The notes under the pieces: generated by a model
Database searches by the model: none
Told to the model about the DNA's origin: nothing
The model's input: only the letters and a program-made list of their open reading frames with translations
Assembly: GCF_028769735.1 (NCBI RefSeq)
Contig: NC_088179.1
Span: 6,394,001-6,458,000, forward strand
Length of the DNA: 64,000 nucleotides
From: Zonotrichia leucophrys gambelii
Taxonomy: Eukaryota; Chordata; Aves; Passeriformes; Passerellidae
Reading direction: 5' to 3'
Position numbers and translations under genes: made by a program
Shown here: positions 25,317 to 39,100 of the stretch, one piece after another
Layout: each line of letters begins with the position of its first letter
Numbering within the stretch: the stretch's first letter is position 1

Positions 25317-28090
25317 GAGATCTCCCTCCCCTGCCCCAGAGTTCCTACCCCAGCACTACAGAATACCCCGTACGTACAAACCCTATCCCGCCCCCACAGC
25401 CCCTATGCCCGCCCTACAGACCCTACCCCGGCTCACAGTACCTACTCCACCCAGAAGACCTTCCCCGGCCCACCGTCCCTACCTTCCCCGGCCCACCGTC
25501 CCTACCTTGGCCAGCAGTCCGTATTCTGGGCTGCAATTCCTCCCCCAGCCCACAGACCGTACCCTGGCCCACAGCCATAATCTGGCCCCGCAGTCCCAAT
25601 TCCAACCCTACAGTCACTAACCCAGCCCTACAGTTACTATCCCAACCCTACAGTGCTTTCAGCAGCAGTCCTGTTGTCCCTATGCCAACATCACAGTGAT
25701 TTCGGCTCCAGTTCCACAGGGTTTATTTTACCAGCTCCATCTTTGCATGTTCCCACTGCTCCCAGGTGAAGCTTCTCCTTTTTGTGGAAGGATCTTTAGT
25801 TTCACTCCAGAAATGTGAGGTTTCAACTTCAATTTTAGAATCCATATTCCAAACCCAGCTTGAAAAACGTTTTTTCCAGTTCTATCCCCAGAGTTGCTAT
25901 CCCAGTCCTTTAGTGATTTCAGATCCATCCCTGAAGTTGCATTCCAGCCCAACAATCCCTGTACCAGCCCTACAGTCCTTATCCCACCCTGCAGTCATTT
26001 TCTCTTTTTTTCTTCAGTTCTGCTTCAGTTTTGCATCTTTCCACCTCTTCCAGTTGAAGCTGCTCCTGGGTCAGGCCTGGATCTTCTTTTCACATCCACG
26101 TGTCTCATGCTTCAGCTCCAGCTCTAGAATTCACATTCCAGCTCCAGCCTCTCATGGGTGGGAGTGGTAACTTCAGACAAAGTTAATTTAAGAAACTCTC
26201 CCATTGTGCCACAAGGTGCAGAAAAGGATTCCCTTGCTTTTTAAACTCCTTCTCAGAGAGAGGTGCCTGAGGCAGCTGGATTCAGTCCCAGCCCCAGACT
26301 TTGCCAACAATTTCAGTTTTACAGCTTCATCCCACAGGTTTTAATGACAGGAAATTTGATATATTTTTATAAGAATGAATTATTTCTTATGATAAATGAT
26401 TACACAAAAATAACTCAATAAGAAATTATTTATAAAAGCTGAAACTATTATATAACAGAGAGGATTGTGCATTATATCAAATCAGTATTAAAGCAATTAT
26501 ATTAAATTTAGCAGAAAGATACCATTACTAGAGACTGATGTAACTCACCCATACCAATGACTGTGGACAAATCTCTTTCTTCTAAACTTTAGGATCATCC
26601 TTGGTGAGCATCTCTAAAACCCAGTGCAAGTATTTGCACATACTCCAAGAGGAATATATTAGAAAAACCTCCTATATGGAAACTGGACTGAACTTTTATA
26701 GTGTGGAGGAGGTGACCACCAGTGATATGCCTACAGGTCAGTTTAGCAGTTTATCTGCCAAATTTTTGTCTTGTTATGAGCAGGTTGATTTGAGGCTGGT
26801 CTGCCAGACTGAGACATTGTGCCAGATTTTTAGCATGATTCAACACCAAATACCAGCACATGATGCCTTTCTCAGCCCATCATTGGTAGCTTGCAGAACA
26901 GAGCATTGTTTGAGTTGTTTGACCACAGTTCAGGGCTGAACATCCTGTTACACAGCCCCACAGTCCCTATCCCAGCCCCACAGTGATTCTACCCCTAGAT
27001 GCATGGGATTTATCCAGCCCCAGAGTCTTCATTGCTCCACATCAGTATAGGTCTGGATTCAGCCCCAGGGGCTTCAATATATCCTCTGGGCTTAGCCACA
27101 GCTCTATAATTTTTACTTTGAAAACATCATATATCTAGTAATAGAATTTTTAAAAATACAATAAAATAAAAATATGACAATGCAACAGTATAAATAAATC
27201 TTAATACAACTAGGATAATGTAAAACTAAGAGAATAAATAATGAATAGAATCAGTAGAAAATGAACCTGGATCTAGACCCAAACTGATGTGGAGCAATGG
27301 AAATGGTGAGGCTGGAAGTGGATAAATCCCATGGGGAAGGGGATGGAGCTGGAGCTTGGGGGCTGCAGGAGCTGTCAGGGGAGTTCCAGCCCTCCCAGCA
27401 ATGGCACCCACAAAAGCTGGGAGTGGAGGTCTCAGGGCTGCTCCTGGGGCTTAGAGACAGCCCAGGGGCACCTTTTGGGGTGCAGAACAAGGGACCAAAC
27501 CACTGTTTCCAGCACCTAATGCTGGCTGAGGGTCCTGTGGGCAGTGGATGCAGGGCAAGGTGTGTGTTGCAGGCTAAGGCTCTTTTGCCCCCACAGTTGG
27601 GGCCCCATTGGGATGAGTCTGGCAGCTCCTAGAGATATTTAAGTGATGACAGTTACTGATTCGTCACCTTGTCAACAGCACAGGAGCAAAGCGATAGCTA
27701 GGAGCAGCTTTTAGCCAGAGGCAGTGGAAAGCTGAGGAGCTGGAACTGAGGCAGTAGAGCTGGTGGTTACATAGAGAATGTAGGGCTTAGGATGGAACCA
27801 CTGTGGGGCTAGATAGGGGCTGTGGGGCCAGGATAGGCACTGTAGGGCTGGAGCTGGAATATGGGTTCTAGAGCTGAAGCTGAAATGAAGATCCTGCCTT
27901 GACCCAGGAGCAGCTTCACATGGCAGCATCAGGAGGATGTAAAGCTGGAGCAGAAACATCAGAGCTGATGGAGCTTGTGGGGATGGAACTGGAATCATTG
28001 TAGGGCTGAGACAGGACTGTGTGTCTGTGATAGGAATTATGGGGCCAGGATAACAACTGTAGGGGTGGAGCTGGAATATGGGAAGGGAAG
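25317..28090. repeat. Degenerate minisatellite-like repeat domain with direct and inverted copies
   Basis: The core is a degenerate unit of about 20-25 bp of the form CCCTACAGTCCCTATCCCAGCC, clearest at 25317-25680, 25940-26000 and 26945-27000. A longer segment (GAAGCTGCTCCTGGGTCA, GGATCTTC, CAGCTCTAGAA, ATTCCAGCTCCAGCC) occurs at about 26035-26150 on plus and, inverted, at about 27840-27940. A weaker direct copy lies at 25730-25870. AT-rich unique sequence (26340-26560 and 27110-27260) separates them. Confidence 0.6.
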
Positions 28091-28484
28091 GCCACGCAAA
28101 TCCCTGCTTTACCTTGCTTACTTTTCCCCCTCCCTTGCCCCTTTTCCCCTTTCCTTGCCTCTCCTGCCCCTCCCTCGCGACCTTCTCCCACCCGTAGCCG
28201 TAGCCTTGAGCTCTACTTCCACCAGATGGCAGCCTGGCTTTGCAGTTGCTCATTTCACCCTCAGCTACTCTTTTCCTGGACACCCTGCAGGCACAGAAGC
28301 GCCTTGTGTTGTTGGGCTCGTTCTTCAGGGTGGCCAGTGACCCAGGCAGAGCTCCCCGCTCTCCTCCCCATTCCTCTCTGGCTGGAAGGTGCCACGTCTC
28401 TCCATCACAGACGTGAGGGCAATGCGGTGTGGGCATAGCACATGCCACCCCTTCCACACAGCAGCCTACTTTCAGGCAGTCCTG

Positions 28485-28520
28485 GATATATAATATATAT
28501 ATACAGGTAATATACCTGCA
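28485..28520. repeat. Short TA-rich microsatellite
   Basis: An imperfect run of TATA dinucleotides, about 30 bp, with no other content. Confidence 0.6.
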
Positions 28521-29465
28521 GTGGCCTTCCTGTGTCACATACTGTGGTGAACCTGCAGCCGTCCTGAGCCTCCCGACCCTCGCTGGGACAGCCTAGATCT
28601 GTCCAGGCAGTATGTAGGGGCAGGGTGGCTGCAAACGGCTTAATCAGTCATTTTCTGAGTAGGTTTGGTGGGAATGAGCTTATCCAAGAGGGTCAACTGC
28701 AGGTCACCACATCAGAGAACTGCTTCCTACCTGTCCGGAGGTGTCAAACAGCCACATAACAGAGGCTGGGACCGGTTTCCCGTGACGCACAGGCTCGGGC
28801 ACGCGGGAGCCATAAGCAGGCGGCGTGTCCGAGCCGGTTCTTTTCTCTCCCCCTCCTCCCCGGTGGGTAAATCCCATCAGCCGCCACCCTAAACCGCCCC
28901 ACGCCAGCCCTAATACCATCTCGGGTACGCCATCAGGCTCACATCACTAGGCGAGAGACTGACAGTCCTGGGAGGGACACCTCTGCAAGGGCCGGGGGAC
29001 AGCAGAGGTGGCTTTGGGCACTGTCCTGGGAAGGGGGGCTGGGTGGCGGGAAGAGGCCGCCTGCTGCCCGTGTTCTCTGGGGAGGAGAGGGAATCCAGGC
29101 CTGAGCCGAGCTTTGTCCTGGGCTAATTTTAGACCAAGGAGGTAAGAGAGGGGAGGCGCATAGAAGGGCTTACTTAAGGGGTCCCTCTGCCCTGGTGCGG
29201 GGCAAGCCTGATCTCCGTCGTCCCTGCAGCGCCTGGTGAGCCGACGGGGTCCCGCTGCTCTCCCTCAGCGCGGGGGCCTCCCGGTCGGGTTCGGGGCACG
29301 TTTCGCCCCACGGAATGGAGCGGAGCAGGCAGCGCTGTGGGGTGTACGCGGTCTGTGCATCCCAGCGCCAGTGCAGCGTCCGGCTGTGGGGAGCACAGTG
29401 GGGAGACCTGGGGAGTGACTATGGAGTGGGGAGTTCCCTGCATGAGAATGTGGGGAGACAGCCTG

Positions 29466-29560
29466 TGTGGGTCATTTGTATGGGGATGGCTACTGTATGG
29501 GAGAGCATCTATATGGGGATGGCTACATGGCTACTGTATGGGAGAGCACCCATGTCAGAG
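29466..29560 (+). repeat. Local imperfect duplication upstream of EFHD1
   Basis: TATGGGGATGGCTACTGTAT followed by GGGAGAGCA occurs at 29479 and again from 29512, where eight or nine bases are inserted. Confidence 0.6.
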
Positions 29561-29599
29561 GTCAGCCTGGGGGATACTGGCACATCACATGCGCGGGGT

Positions 29600-29825
29600 A
29601 CCTCCGCATTCAGCGGCAACAATCCCCACGGCCCTCCTTCCTCCCCCTCTTTCCCCCCGTCTCGCCGCTCGCTCCTCCTTAAGTGCCCGCCCCGTCCCAG
29701 CCTCCCTCCGCCCCGCTCCCTCCAAGCGAGGGAATAAAGTTGCGCACCGGGGCGGGCGGTCCTGGCTGGAGCGGAGCGGGGCTCAGGCGGGCAGCAGTGC
29801 GGCTCGCCGGCGGGAGCGCCGGGCC
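29600..29825 (+). promoter_or_regulatory. GC-rich EFHD1 promoter and 5' UTR
   Basis: C-rich and CpG-rich sequence leads into the ATG at 29826. GGAATAAAG at about 29729 is a TATA-like element about 95 bp upstream. Confidence 0.5.
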
Positions 29826-30121
29826 ATGGCCTCGCAGGAGCTGGCGCAGAAGCTGCAGCGGCGGCTGCAGCTGGAGGAGAGTGGGGCAGCGGCGGAGGGC
29901 GAGATAGAGGCGGTCAAGGACGCGGCGGCGGCCGAGGAGGTGGAAGATCGGAGCTGCTTGACGGCCAGTGCGGGCGCAGAGCTGAGCGCTAAGCTGTGCC
30001 GGCGGCAGGACATAAACGAGGGCGCGGCGCAGCCCCGGCGGGCCGCCGTCTTCAACCCCTACACCGAGTTCAAGGAGTTCAGCCGTCGGCAGATCAAGGA
30101 CATGGAGCGCATGTTCCGCCT
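29826..30121 (+). CDS. EFHD1: EFHD1 coding exon 1
   Basis: Codes residues 1-98 plus two bases of codon 99: the low-complexity N-terminus and the FNPYTEF motif up to MERMFR. The donor is CT/GTGAGT. The frame is open upstream of the ATG but no better start exists. Confidence 0.93.
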
Positions 30122-33100
30122 GTGAGTGGGGCGGGAGCGGGGCGGGGGGCTCGCTGCCCGGCCCGTGGGCTCCGGGGCTGGGGCTCTGCCTTTCCCCGCA
30201 GCCCCTCCCGGCGCCGGCCCCCGGGGGCACATCTGGAGAGGGGCTGCCCGCTCTCAGCGGCACGCTCGCATTTCTCCGCGGTTTTGCGGTCGGGCTGGAG
30301 GAAGCCGCGGCGCGCTCGCAGCGCCATCTGATCCCCAGATTGTCCCTGTGCTTTGCCGGGGGGGCTCGTAGAGTTTGTCTGGGGCTCAGCCCTGCGTTTA
30401 ATTCGCGGCCTCTGTTCTGCTTGGGATTGGGTCGGTGGCTGTTTCTGGTGAACACCCAGGAGCGATGGCTTTGCGGGACGCTCTGGGTAGGACGGGGGGA
30501 AAGCGCAGGCAGTCTTCGGCCCCGCACCCTGGGTACCAGCTGGCTCTGTGTGCCGGGACCCGGCAGAGGCGCTGGACATGTGCCCGAAAGAGCTGCGACC
30601 CTGAGCACCCCTAAGCAGTCCTGCTGGTTCTGCCCGGCAGCGTCCGAGCTCCACGCAGAGTCCTGTCTGCCGGGCTTGGTGCTCCCTCCCGTGCACCCAA
30701 GCGAAGGCTGAGCACAGCTTCCTCTTGCTACTCCTTTCCTGGGGGCTGGGATGGGATTCCCCTCCTAGCAGAAGGTTTGTGTTAAAGTCAAGCTGCTGTA
30801 GCCACAGGGAGAGCTGCTTCTGTAAGCAGAAAGGCTTGGCGCTCCCCGGGATCATGATCCTGCCTTTTTCTCTCCTCCAGACTCTGTCCTGCTCCTGCTA
30901 TTAGGCTGTGTCTGGGTACCTTTGTCTGCACTCAGTTTTCTCTCCAGCACCACAGACCCGTGGGCTCCTGGGAACCAGTGTCCTCCCAGCCCCACAACGC
31001 GCTGCCAGACTGGGGGGGAGCTGCTGCCTGGCAGGAGATGGGAGGACAAAAGAGCAAGGCGTGAAGATGTACTTCACCTTATGGAGATGACTGAAGTGAG
31101 ATTTGTACCTTGTTAAATCATTGTTCTCCTAGCTGAAAGTTGCCTTGGGCACCTTGGATTGTTGTGAGACTATCAAGAGCTGGTTGAATGCTGTCAGCTC
31201 CCAGCACTGCGGGGTGTTGCCTGTCCCAGCCAGGCTGTTGCCACAGGAGACCAGGCAATGGGCTTTTGTGAGCTTACTGGAGTTTGGAGTTCTTTGTTGC
31301 ACAGGCAGTGTTGTGTTGGCAGCTGGTGCAGGAAGCGAGGTGGTCCAGGCAGGACTGCTGCTCCACTCTCTGCTGTGTCCCTTTTCACTGTGCTTAAAGG
31401 GGATTCACTCTATGGAACGCTGAGACATGGTGCTGTGAGGGCTGGAGGACAAACAATGCAGGCAAGGCCTGAAAGCTGTGCGTGAGAGCCTGGACTGAGC
31501 AGCGGCACTGCCTCAAGAGGGAAAAGGAAAGAAATGGTGGTGGTTTTGGGAAATTAAAAGTGGAAGAGCTGAATTGCAGCCTAATTTTTCAACAATGAGC
31601 TCATTAAACACTAGCCTTGTAAGCAGGAAAAGCTTGGCTTTGCAGTTGAATGCTAATCAGCTGGTCAATGTAGCTGGAAAGCATTGCATACCCTGTGAGA
31701 ACTGCTGATGCCAAAGGGGGAGAAGGTGGGCTGCATGCTCCCCTCTGTGTTTCCTGGACAGGCAGCCAGGAAACTGTGTCCTGGTATTCACTGTTACAGG
31801 CACCTGAGGTTTGCAGTAGCAGAGGATCTCGTCTTTGGTCCATCTGCTGCTAGTGACCTGTCTCAACTATTGGCTGACATCACGTGCTCCATGAGGAGAG
31901 GAAATGGTCCCCTTAATTCCTGTCAGTCAGAGCTTGAGTTAATGTGATTAAGGCTTTAATTCTCTGTATGGCTTGTTGGCCCTGGCCACCACAACTCGGG
32001 GTCTTTCTTACATCCCCCTCTCAAAGGCTTATTTTTTTCCTTTAGTATCTTCTCATTGCCACAGGATGCCAGGTTTCCACTATGAAACTTCCCATCCAAA
32101 AAAATGTTTCTTATCAGTTTAGTGGGACTTTTAAATCTGTAGTTCAGACTAAATTTGAACCTGTAGTCCTGTGCATGATGTGGGCTGGGTCATGGTGCTC
32201 CAGCTAAAAAGATGTCCTGGTCATAGCAGCGGCCCCTAGTGCCTGTCAGGGCATCCCATGGTATGGATGGTGGCTGTGACTGCCAGGGTGGAAGCAAAGA
32301 ACTCATCTGAAAGTGAGACTTCTCAAAATATAGTGCTCCATCCAGTGCTGTGTGCTGCTGGCTACACCAGGAGCATCCTTCCAGAGCAGAAGTAATGCTC
32401 TTTGCTCTGGCTGCCACAGTTGGGCTCACTTTTCCCCCTTCTCTTGTCCAAGCCTCCTCTTGTCAGCATCTCTTCTTTTTGGCCCCATTCCACTGGAGAT
32501 GGGGTGCAGGTATCTGCTGGAGTGCTGGGTGCAGGCAGCTCTCAGGATGGGTATTTTTTTGGCAGAAACCAGGAAGTCTGCAGCTCAGGCTAATTATAAT
32601 GTGACCTAATTAGCTGCCTATTCTGACAATATGTGAGGACCATGATAACCTCTCTTTCCTGAGTTGTCTAAGTGAACTCTCAGGGCCTCTGGAGTCTCAA
32701 AGCTCCCCTTGGTGCCATCTTTGTCCAGAAAAATGGCAGAGGGGAGTATGAAAGCCAGGCAGGGAGGCTCTGCCTGGCAGGAATGACCTTTATGAGAAAT
32801 GTAGGGGGGGAGGAAAACAGAGAGCAGCTTCATCTGTGGGGCGCGAGGGAGTGGAGAAATTCCAGTCTTGCTATTGCTTTTTATATCTAGGGAATTTCAT
32901 GTGTTGCCCACACATTGCATAAGTGCCTTGCATCTGGCTGGTAGGAGAGGCAGTGATGTCCCCTTGCCCTCCTGGAGCCACTTTGCCAGGTGCCCCAGCC
33001 TTGTCTGTCATGCTGCAGCAGAGCTGCTCTCTCCAGAGCTGCTGTGGGCTGTATGTGACCGGCTGTCTGTGGACTTCCAGTGGGCAGGGAGGTTATTCCC

Positions 33101-36100
33101 ATGGGCACTCAGCCTGGGCCTGCAGGTCTTGCCCAATGTCTTGGACACGATCTTAGTGGGGGAGAGTCTCATTTTGCCCTCATGTCCCTCCAAAACCTGG
33201 AGATCTCCTTCTGCCTGGGCTGGGAGGATGAAGCTGCATGTGGCCGAGGAGCCTGCTCCTGTCCCCACCCTGGCATGGAGGAATTGTTTCCAAAGCTCTT
33301 GGCAATAGAATAGACTATTCCATTTGGAATGGAGCATCAATGACCACATCTAGTTTGACTGCCTGATTGCTTCAGGGCTGATCAGAAGTTAAGCCCTGTT
33401 ATTAAGGGCATTGTCTCAATGTCTCTTAAACACTGACAGACTTGGGGCACTGACCACCTTTCTAGGAAGTTGCTCCATGGTGTGACAAACATCTCAGGCT
33501 GAAAGAAAGGCTTCCTCAGGTCCAGTCTCATCTCCTCTGAGGCAGTTTTGAATCATTCGAATTTATTCTATCACTGGATATCGGGGAGCAGAGATTAGCA
33601 CCCCCTTCTCCATGTAAGGTGAAACACAATGCTCAGAGGGAATAAAGTGCTACTTAGGATTTAAAATATTTAAGAGGAGATTATTACTTTAGCACCATTA
33701 TTCCAACTGCTTTACTTCAAAGCCTCAATTAGGCCATTGCAGCATACAGGAACTGCAGATCAAAGTACAGGTGCCCATAGTATTGTGAAGCAAGGTAAGG
33801 TGCAGCAAGCATGTACAGGGAGGGCAGGTTCTCATTCCAGCTTTTCTCAAGACATGTGAATGTTTAGAAACTGCTCTTTGATCCTTCAGCATCTGTAATT
33901 TCTCATTCAGTTGTCCTTTTTTGTTAAGTGGGCTTTTAGAGGCAGCTGGAAGGTGACTACAGAGTCACTACAAGTGATGCAGTCCTTGGCATTTCCTTTT
34001 TTCTCCCTTCCTGATCCCTCTTTCTTCTGTGATGAGAACCCCCAGCAACTGAGTAACACCAGTGCAATATTTTTACTTGGGCAGTAATTGTGCCTAACAG
34101 ACTTTGTGCTCTTAAGCAAGTCTGTTCAGCAAGTATTCCCCCCTTCCTCTGCTTTTGTCTCCTGCTTTCCTCTCCCAGTGTTTCAGCAGCCAGGCACGCT
34201 CTGCAGTCCGGGTGGAAGCGAGCCAGCATGAGAATCTGGGTGCATCCTTGTTGCAGCAGATTTTGGCAGCCACTGCTGTGTCTCATTGCTGCCAGGAACA
34301 CTCCTGTGGCAGCAGCGTGGCAAAGTTTCATCGCAGCAGCCACGGTGCCCGTACCTGCCTGCGGCATCCCAGCTGTTACAGGTGGGATCTGCTGTGACCA
34401 CGGCACTGACCTGCTGCTGGAGTGGCCTTCCTGTGACATGAGGTGTCTGTGCCTGTGACACAATTCCCCTCTGTCTGTAATGCCTGTGCATCACTCGGGT
34501 GAGGCTTGGCTCATGCCCCATGGAGCTTTGAGTGTGAAGGAAGCAAAGCTCTGGTGTAACAGCAGGACAGTGAGTGATGGCAGGGCTCACCTGAGTGCTG
34601 CGTGCTCTTGCCGTGCCACTCCTGGAGTTCAGGTTGGGATGGCTCTCTGGATGCTGGGCTGTGTTTAACTTGCCCTGGTGCCCTCTTCCAGCTCTGCCTG
34701 TGAAGGTAATGGCTGTCCATCACCAGGATGCCAGAGCTGTGTATGAGAGGTGCCCGGGGCTGTCTGAGCTCAGGGCCCTGACAGGGGGCTCCCAAAAGGC
34801 AGACAGGGGAGTTTTTTGATCTCTGAAAAGGCAGACTGTGGGGTCTTTGGTAGGACTGAGGTGTGCTGGGAGCATCAACTGGCCAGCAAGGTGCAGGCTG
34901 CATTGTGTCCCACAGTGTTGAATGCCTGTGGTCTGTTGGGGGTGGGCGGTGGGGAATGAATAGTGCTGATTCTCGTGCCGTGTAAATATGCCTCTCCCTA
35001 AATAGTCTTGCTGTGCAGCAGCTGGGTGGCTGTACCCAGGTCCTAAAATAGTTTGGCTGTTTTAGGAGGCGAGGGGGCAGGGAAGGAATGTAGCAGTTTG
35101 CAGGGTGCTGCCATTGTGTTTCAGTGCCCCTCAGTCTGGCTGTCCCTGAGTGCAGGGGACTGGTAACCTGATTTCTGGGTGCCTCTCAGCACCAGCTGTA
35201 CTCATGCTCAACACCCATTGTGTGGCTGGTACAGAGTGCTGCTCAGCCAGGCCCGTTCTTGGCAAGACCCCATTTCTCACAATCCTGGCTTTGTCCTGCC
35301 TCTCTGCAGGGATGAGCCCTGAAGCTGTGCCCCATGCTTAACCCTTTCAAGGCAGCGTGCTGGCCCCTGGGCCAGTGTTTACCTACAGGTAGTGTCCATA
35401 ACAGGAGGGTGAGATGACCACAGCAGGCACAGGCTGGGCTTGTGCCCTACTTCTGCCTTCATCTCTGTTACACAGAGCTTCTCTGTGGGGCTGGGCAGTG
35501 TCCCAACCCCAGGTGAACAGCCCTTGGAGGGGACCTTGGTATTACTTTATTTCTGCACCCAGCCAAAGGGCAGCATGAGCCTGCTAGGCCCCCCAAAAAA
35601 CCTGCAACCCCAGGTGCCTCTCTGCCATTGCACATTTTGCTGCAGTGTCTAATCAAAGCACTGCATCTCCAGCAGTGACAGCTCTGCACCCTTTCTCCCA
35701 AACTTGAAAGAAAAGCAAATTGACAATTAAATATTGCACTTGCTATGCTTCTGTGATGTCTTAGAAGTGCATCTCAGTGTTGGATTGGGTAATGCTGTGA
35801 ATGTGCTTTAATTAACTGACACCTTCCTTGCTGTGAAGAACCTGCTGTACTTCTTCCCTGTGACATCCCAGGTCTGTGACCTGGTTTCTGCTCTGATGGA
35901 AGTTTCTTTCCTAGTTTTTCAGAAGGTGGTCCAGCCTGGAGGGCTCATGGGTTCGCTGAGTATAGAGAGTGCAGGCAGATTGGTAGCAGGGGCTCTGTGC
36001 CAGCCTAGTCTGGCAGTTATGTCCCTGTCATTGGGAGTCCCTTAGTCCTGGGGCCCTTGGAAACGAAGAGCCACAAGGAGTATCAGAAGTATTTGTGTGG

Positions 36101-39100
36101 GTGGTGGGACTCTGGAAAGTCATGGAGGCCACCCTAGTTTGGGGAAAAAAGCATGCTGTGCCTGCCTGTGCTCATGAAAGCAGGGGCAGAGATCTTGGCA
36201 GCAGCCTTGTGCTGCTCTCGCCTGTACGCAGTTTGGGGCTGGTGGCTTTGTTTGTGCCTTCCTTTGCCACAGCTTCCTCTGTGGCTGTGAGGTTTTTCAG
36301 CTGGAAAGGGCTTTCTTCCAGGGTAACCACAACTGTGCAGATCTTTGTCTGGGATAGCTACAGCCCTCATTTCTTTGGAAGAGCGCTAACAGTGAAAAGA
36401 TGATGGGTGGGAACAGTGAAAAGATGATGGGTGGGGGGTTTGGCTGGCTCCTGCCCACTGAAAAGCTTCAGCACTGTGCCTAGGATTTCCTGCTAAATGG
36501 CTGAAAGGATTTAACTCTGTCAGGGTTGAGATGGTGGCAGGGGGGCAATGGCAGGCTGTATGCCAAGGCTGAGCCCAGCTTGGGAGACTCTGCCCTGTCC
36601 TCTCCTGTGAAGCCCTAGCTCTGTACTGAACCTTGATGGCAAGACCAGGATGAAAGAGGGCTGTTGAGTGGCTGATAACAGAGCACCCATCCCTGCAGCT
36701 TTTGGACTTTGAGAGCCGGTGATAGCCCTGGTGGGTGTGAAGCGCTGCTTGCTGGATGGGCCGGATGCTTTACCCACACCCACAGCAGATGTTGGGAGGA
36801 GTTGGTGCACAGTCCCAGGCTGTGCACAGCAGACCACTCGCTGCCTCCTCATCCCTAAAGAACTCCTCCCCTTGCACGGGTGCTTTGCTCTGAAGAGTTC
36901 TTGCAGTTCTTTGTGCTCCATAGGGAGCATGGTCCCACTCTAGTCTTGCTCCTGGAGGTGGGCACTGGTTTCCTCTGCCAGCCTGGCCCTGTGGTGCAGC
37001 CCTGGTGCCACAGCCCTGGCTGGGATTGCTGTGCTCCCCTGGAACTGTCTTTCTGCTCTGCCCGGGCTCACAGAATAAACAGCTGCCCTGAAGTGCAGCT
37101 GTTGAGTGGTGCTTGTTGTAGTTCAAAAGCATTTTGGAGAGAAAAGATCTTAACAGCTAGAGGGGGAGAGTTTTGCTTACAGAGAAAGATTGCTTTCTGC
37201 CAAGAGGTTCTGCTTGCTCTCTGCTCCCTGTTCCTCCTTGAAACTAGCAGGAAACCTGGCAGCAGCTGACTCTGCATGCCTTTGCCTCACCGCATTGGTG
37301 CATGGTGTAAGCTGCGTGCAAGTTGCCTTTGTGCTGGACAGACAAGTGGGTGAAATGGAAATCCCACTGAGATAAGCTGAGTTCCTCTGTGCTCCTTCTG
37401 TGTGGGTTGTTTGGTCTGAGCTCCCCTGAGCACTTCTCTCTTTGGTGAGACAGCTCTGAAAGCTGACAGCTACTTCTCTGTGCTTAATATATCTCAGCAC
37501 TGGCCATGTCATGCAGCTTCCGCTCTCCCCTAAGCTTTGAACCTCACAGTGACTTTATCCATGTGCATGGTTTCTCTTCTGGGTGGATGAGCATGAGAAT
37601 GGTGATGGTTAACCCTTTCCCCTTTGCACCCTGCAGGTATGACTCAGGACGGGATGGTTATATCGACCTGATGGAGCTGAAGCTCATGATGGAAAAGCTG
37701 GGAGCCCCTCAGACCCACCTGGGGCTGAAGAACATGATCAAGGAGGTGGATGAAGACTTTGATGGGAAGCTCAGCTTCCGTGAGGTGAGGGTGGCTGCAG
37801 TAACAGACAGGGATGTGGCTGTGGGGTTGAAGGAAGAGGCAGCTGGGCCCCATATCTGTGGGCTGCAGGTAGCGCTCTCCCCTCTGTGTTTTTCCAGTGC
37901 TGGGATGCAGTGGAGAAGGCAGTGAGCTTCCTCATGTCAAGGGTGTGGAGCACTGCTAACCTCCATCTCCATGTGGCAGTCATGGTACCTGATGCCAAAG
38001 CTCTCCAACCTCCCTGCTTGCTTTGGAAGCACATTTGAGCCTTGTTGCAGCTGCTGGGAGTGCTCACTGAGCTCCCTGTTGTAGCTGGAGGGAGTAATGT
38101 CCCTTGAGTTTCCAGGTCTCATTGCTTGGCTCCTGTGGTGCAGCAGCTGAGGCCTCATTTCAGGTGCAGTGCAGGAGCTCTGCTTGGAGCAGCTCAGATC
38201 ATGGGGCACAAAAGGCTCTCTCTCCCAGCAGGTATTGGGACCCTCTCTGCATCATGCAGAGACCAGCCATGGCAAGCTTTATGAGGGGTGGTCACCTCCC
38301 TGCAGCAAGGAATAAATGTGTGGATGCAGCAGTTTGGCACTGCATGCTGGCTCAGCAGGGACATAGCTCAAACAGGTCTGTCTGTTACCACTCTATTGTG
38401 ACAGCTGGGAGGACAGGCCAGGATCCTCTGCCAGGCAGAGCAAGAGAGGAAATTTGAGCAGTGACCTGCATGTACTCAGGGGTACCCAAATCATCTCAGC
38501 AGGAGTGAGGAACCCAGGTACCAAAAGCTCCTGTTGCATCAACTCCTCCTCTCAGACTTTGGTAGCTGGCTCAGTCACAAGCAAATGTCACACTGTGGCT
38601 TTCTGAATTAACCCACAGCCTCTTAGGTAGCAAGAGGAGGGGCAGCACTGTGTATGTCCTGCACCAGTTTTGAGGGCTGTGCTGCTTCCTTCTGTCCTGT
38701 GGGACGCCTGCAGTGGGCCCCAGCAGCTGGGCTCCCTAGTTTCTGCAGGCATGATGCTCTCACCATGCCTCTTCCAGGGTAGGGCTCAGAATGTCAGGCT
38801 TTCCATTGTGGAAGTTTGAGAGCTTTGTCAGTGCTGGGAGGGAGGATGAGCAGCCAAGGCCTGTGACTGGCTGGGCTGGTTGGGGTATGAGGGGTGACTG
38901 TCACTCATAGAGCTGCTGCACCGTCTCTACACTGGCACATCACACCATGTTCCTCTGCTTTTGTGCCCAAAAGGCTTTGTTGAGTTTATTTCACTGCGAG
39001 AGGGCAGCACAAAAAGACAGAGGCCAAAGACTTGGGTTACCAGAGAGGAGAAAGGATATGCAAATCTGGGAACTGAGAGCCTGTCCCTGAGTTCCCTGCT

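Noticed and set aside
29337..29825. N-terminal extension of EFHD1 in the open upstream frame
   Set aside because: The extension has no family match, and the conserved start MASQELAQKL is at 29826.
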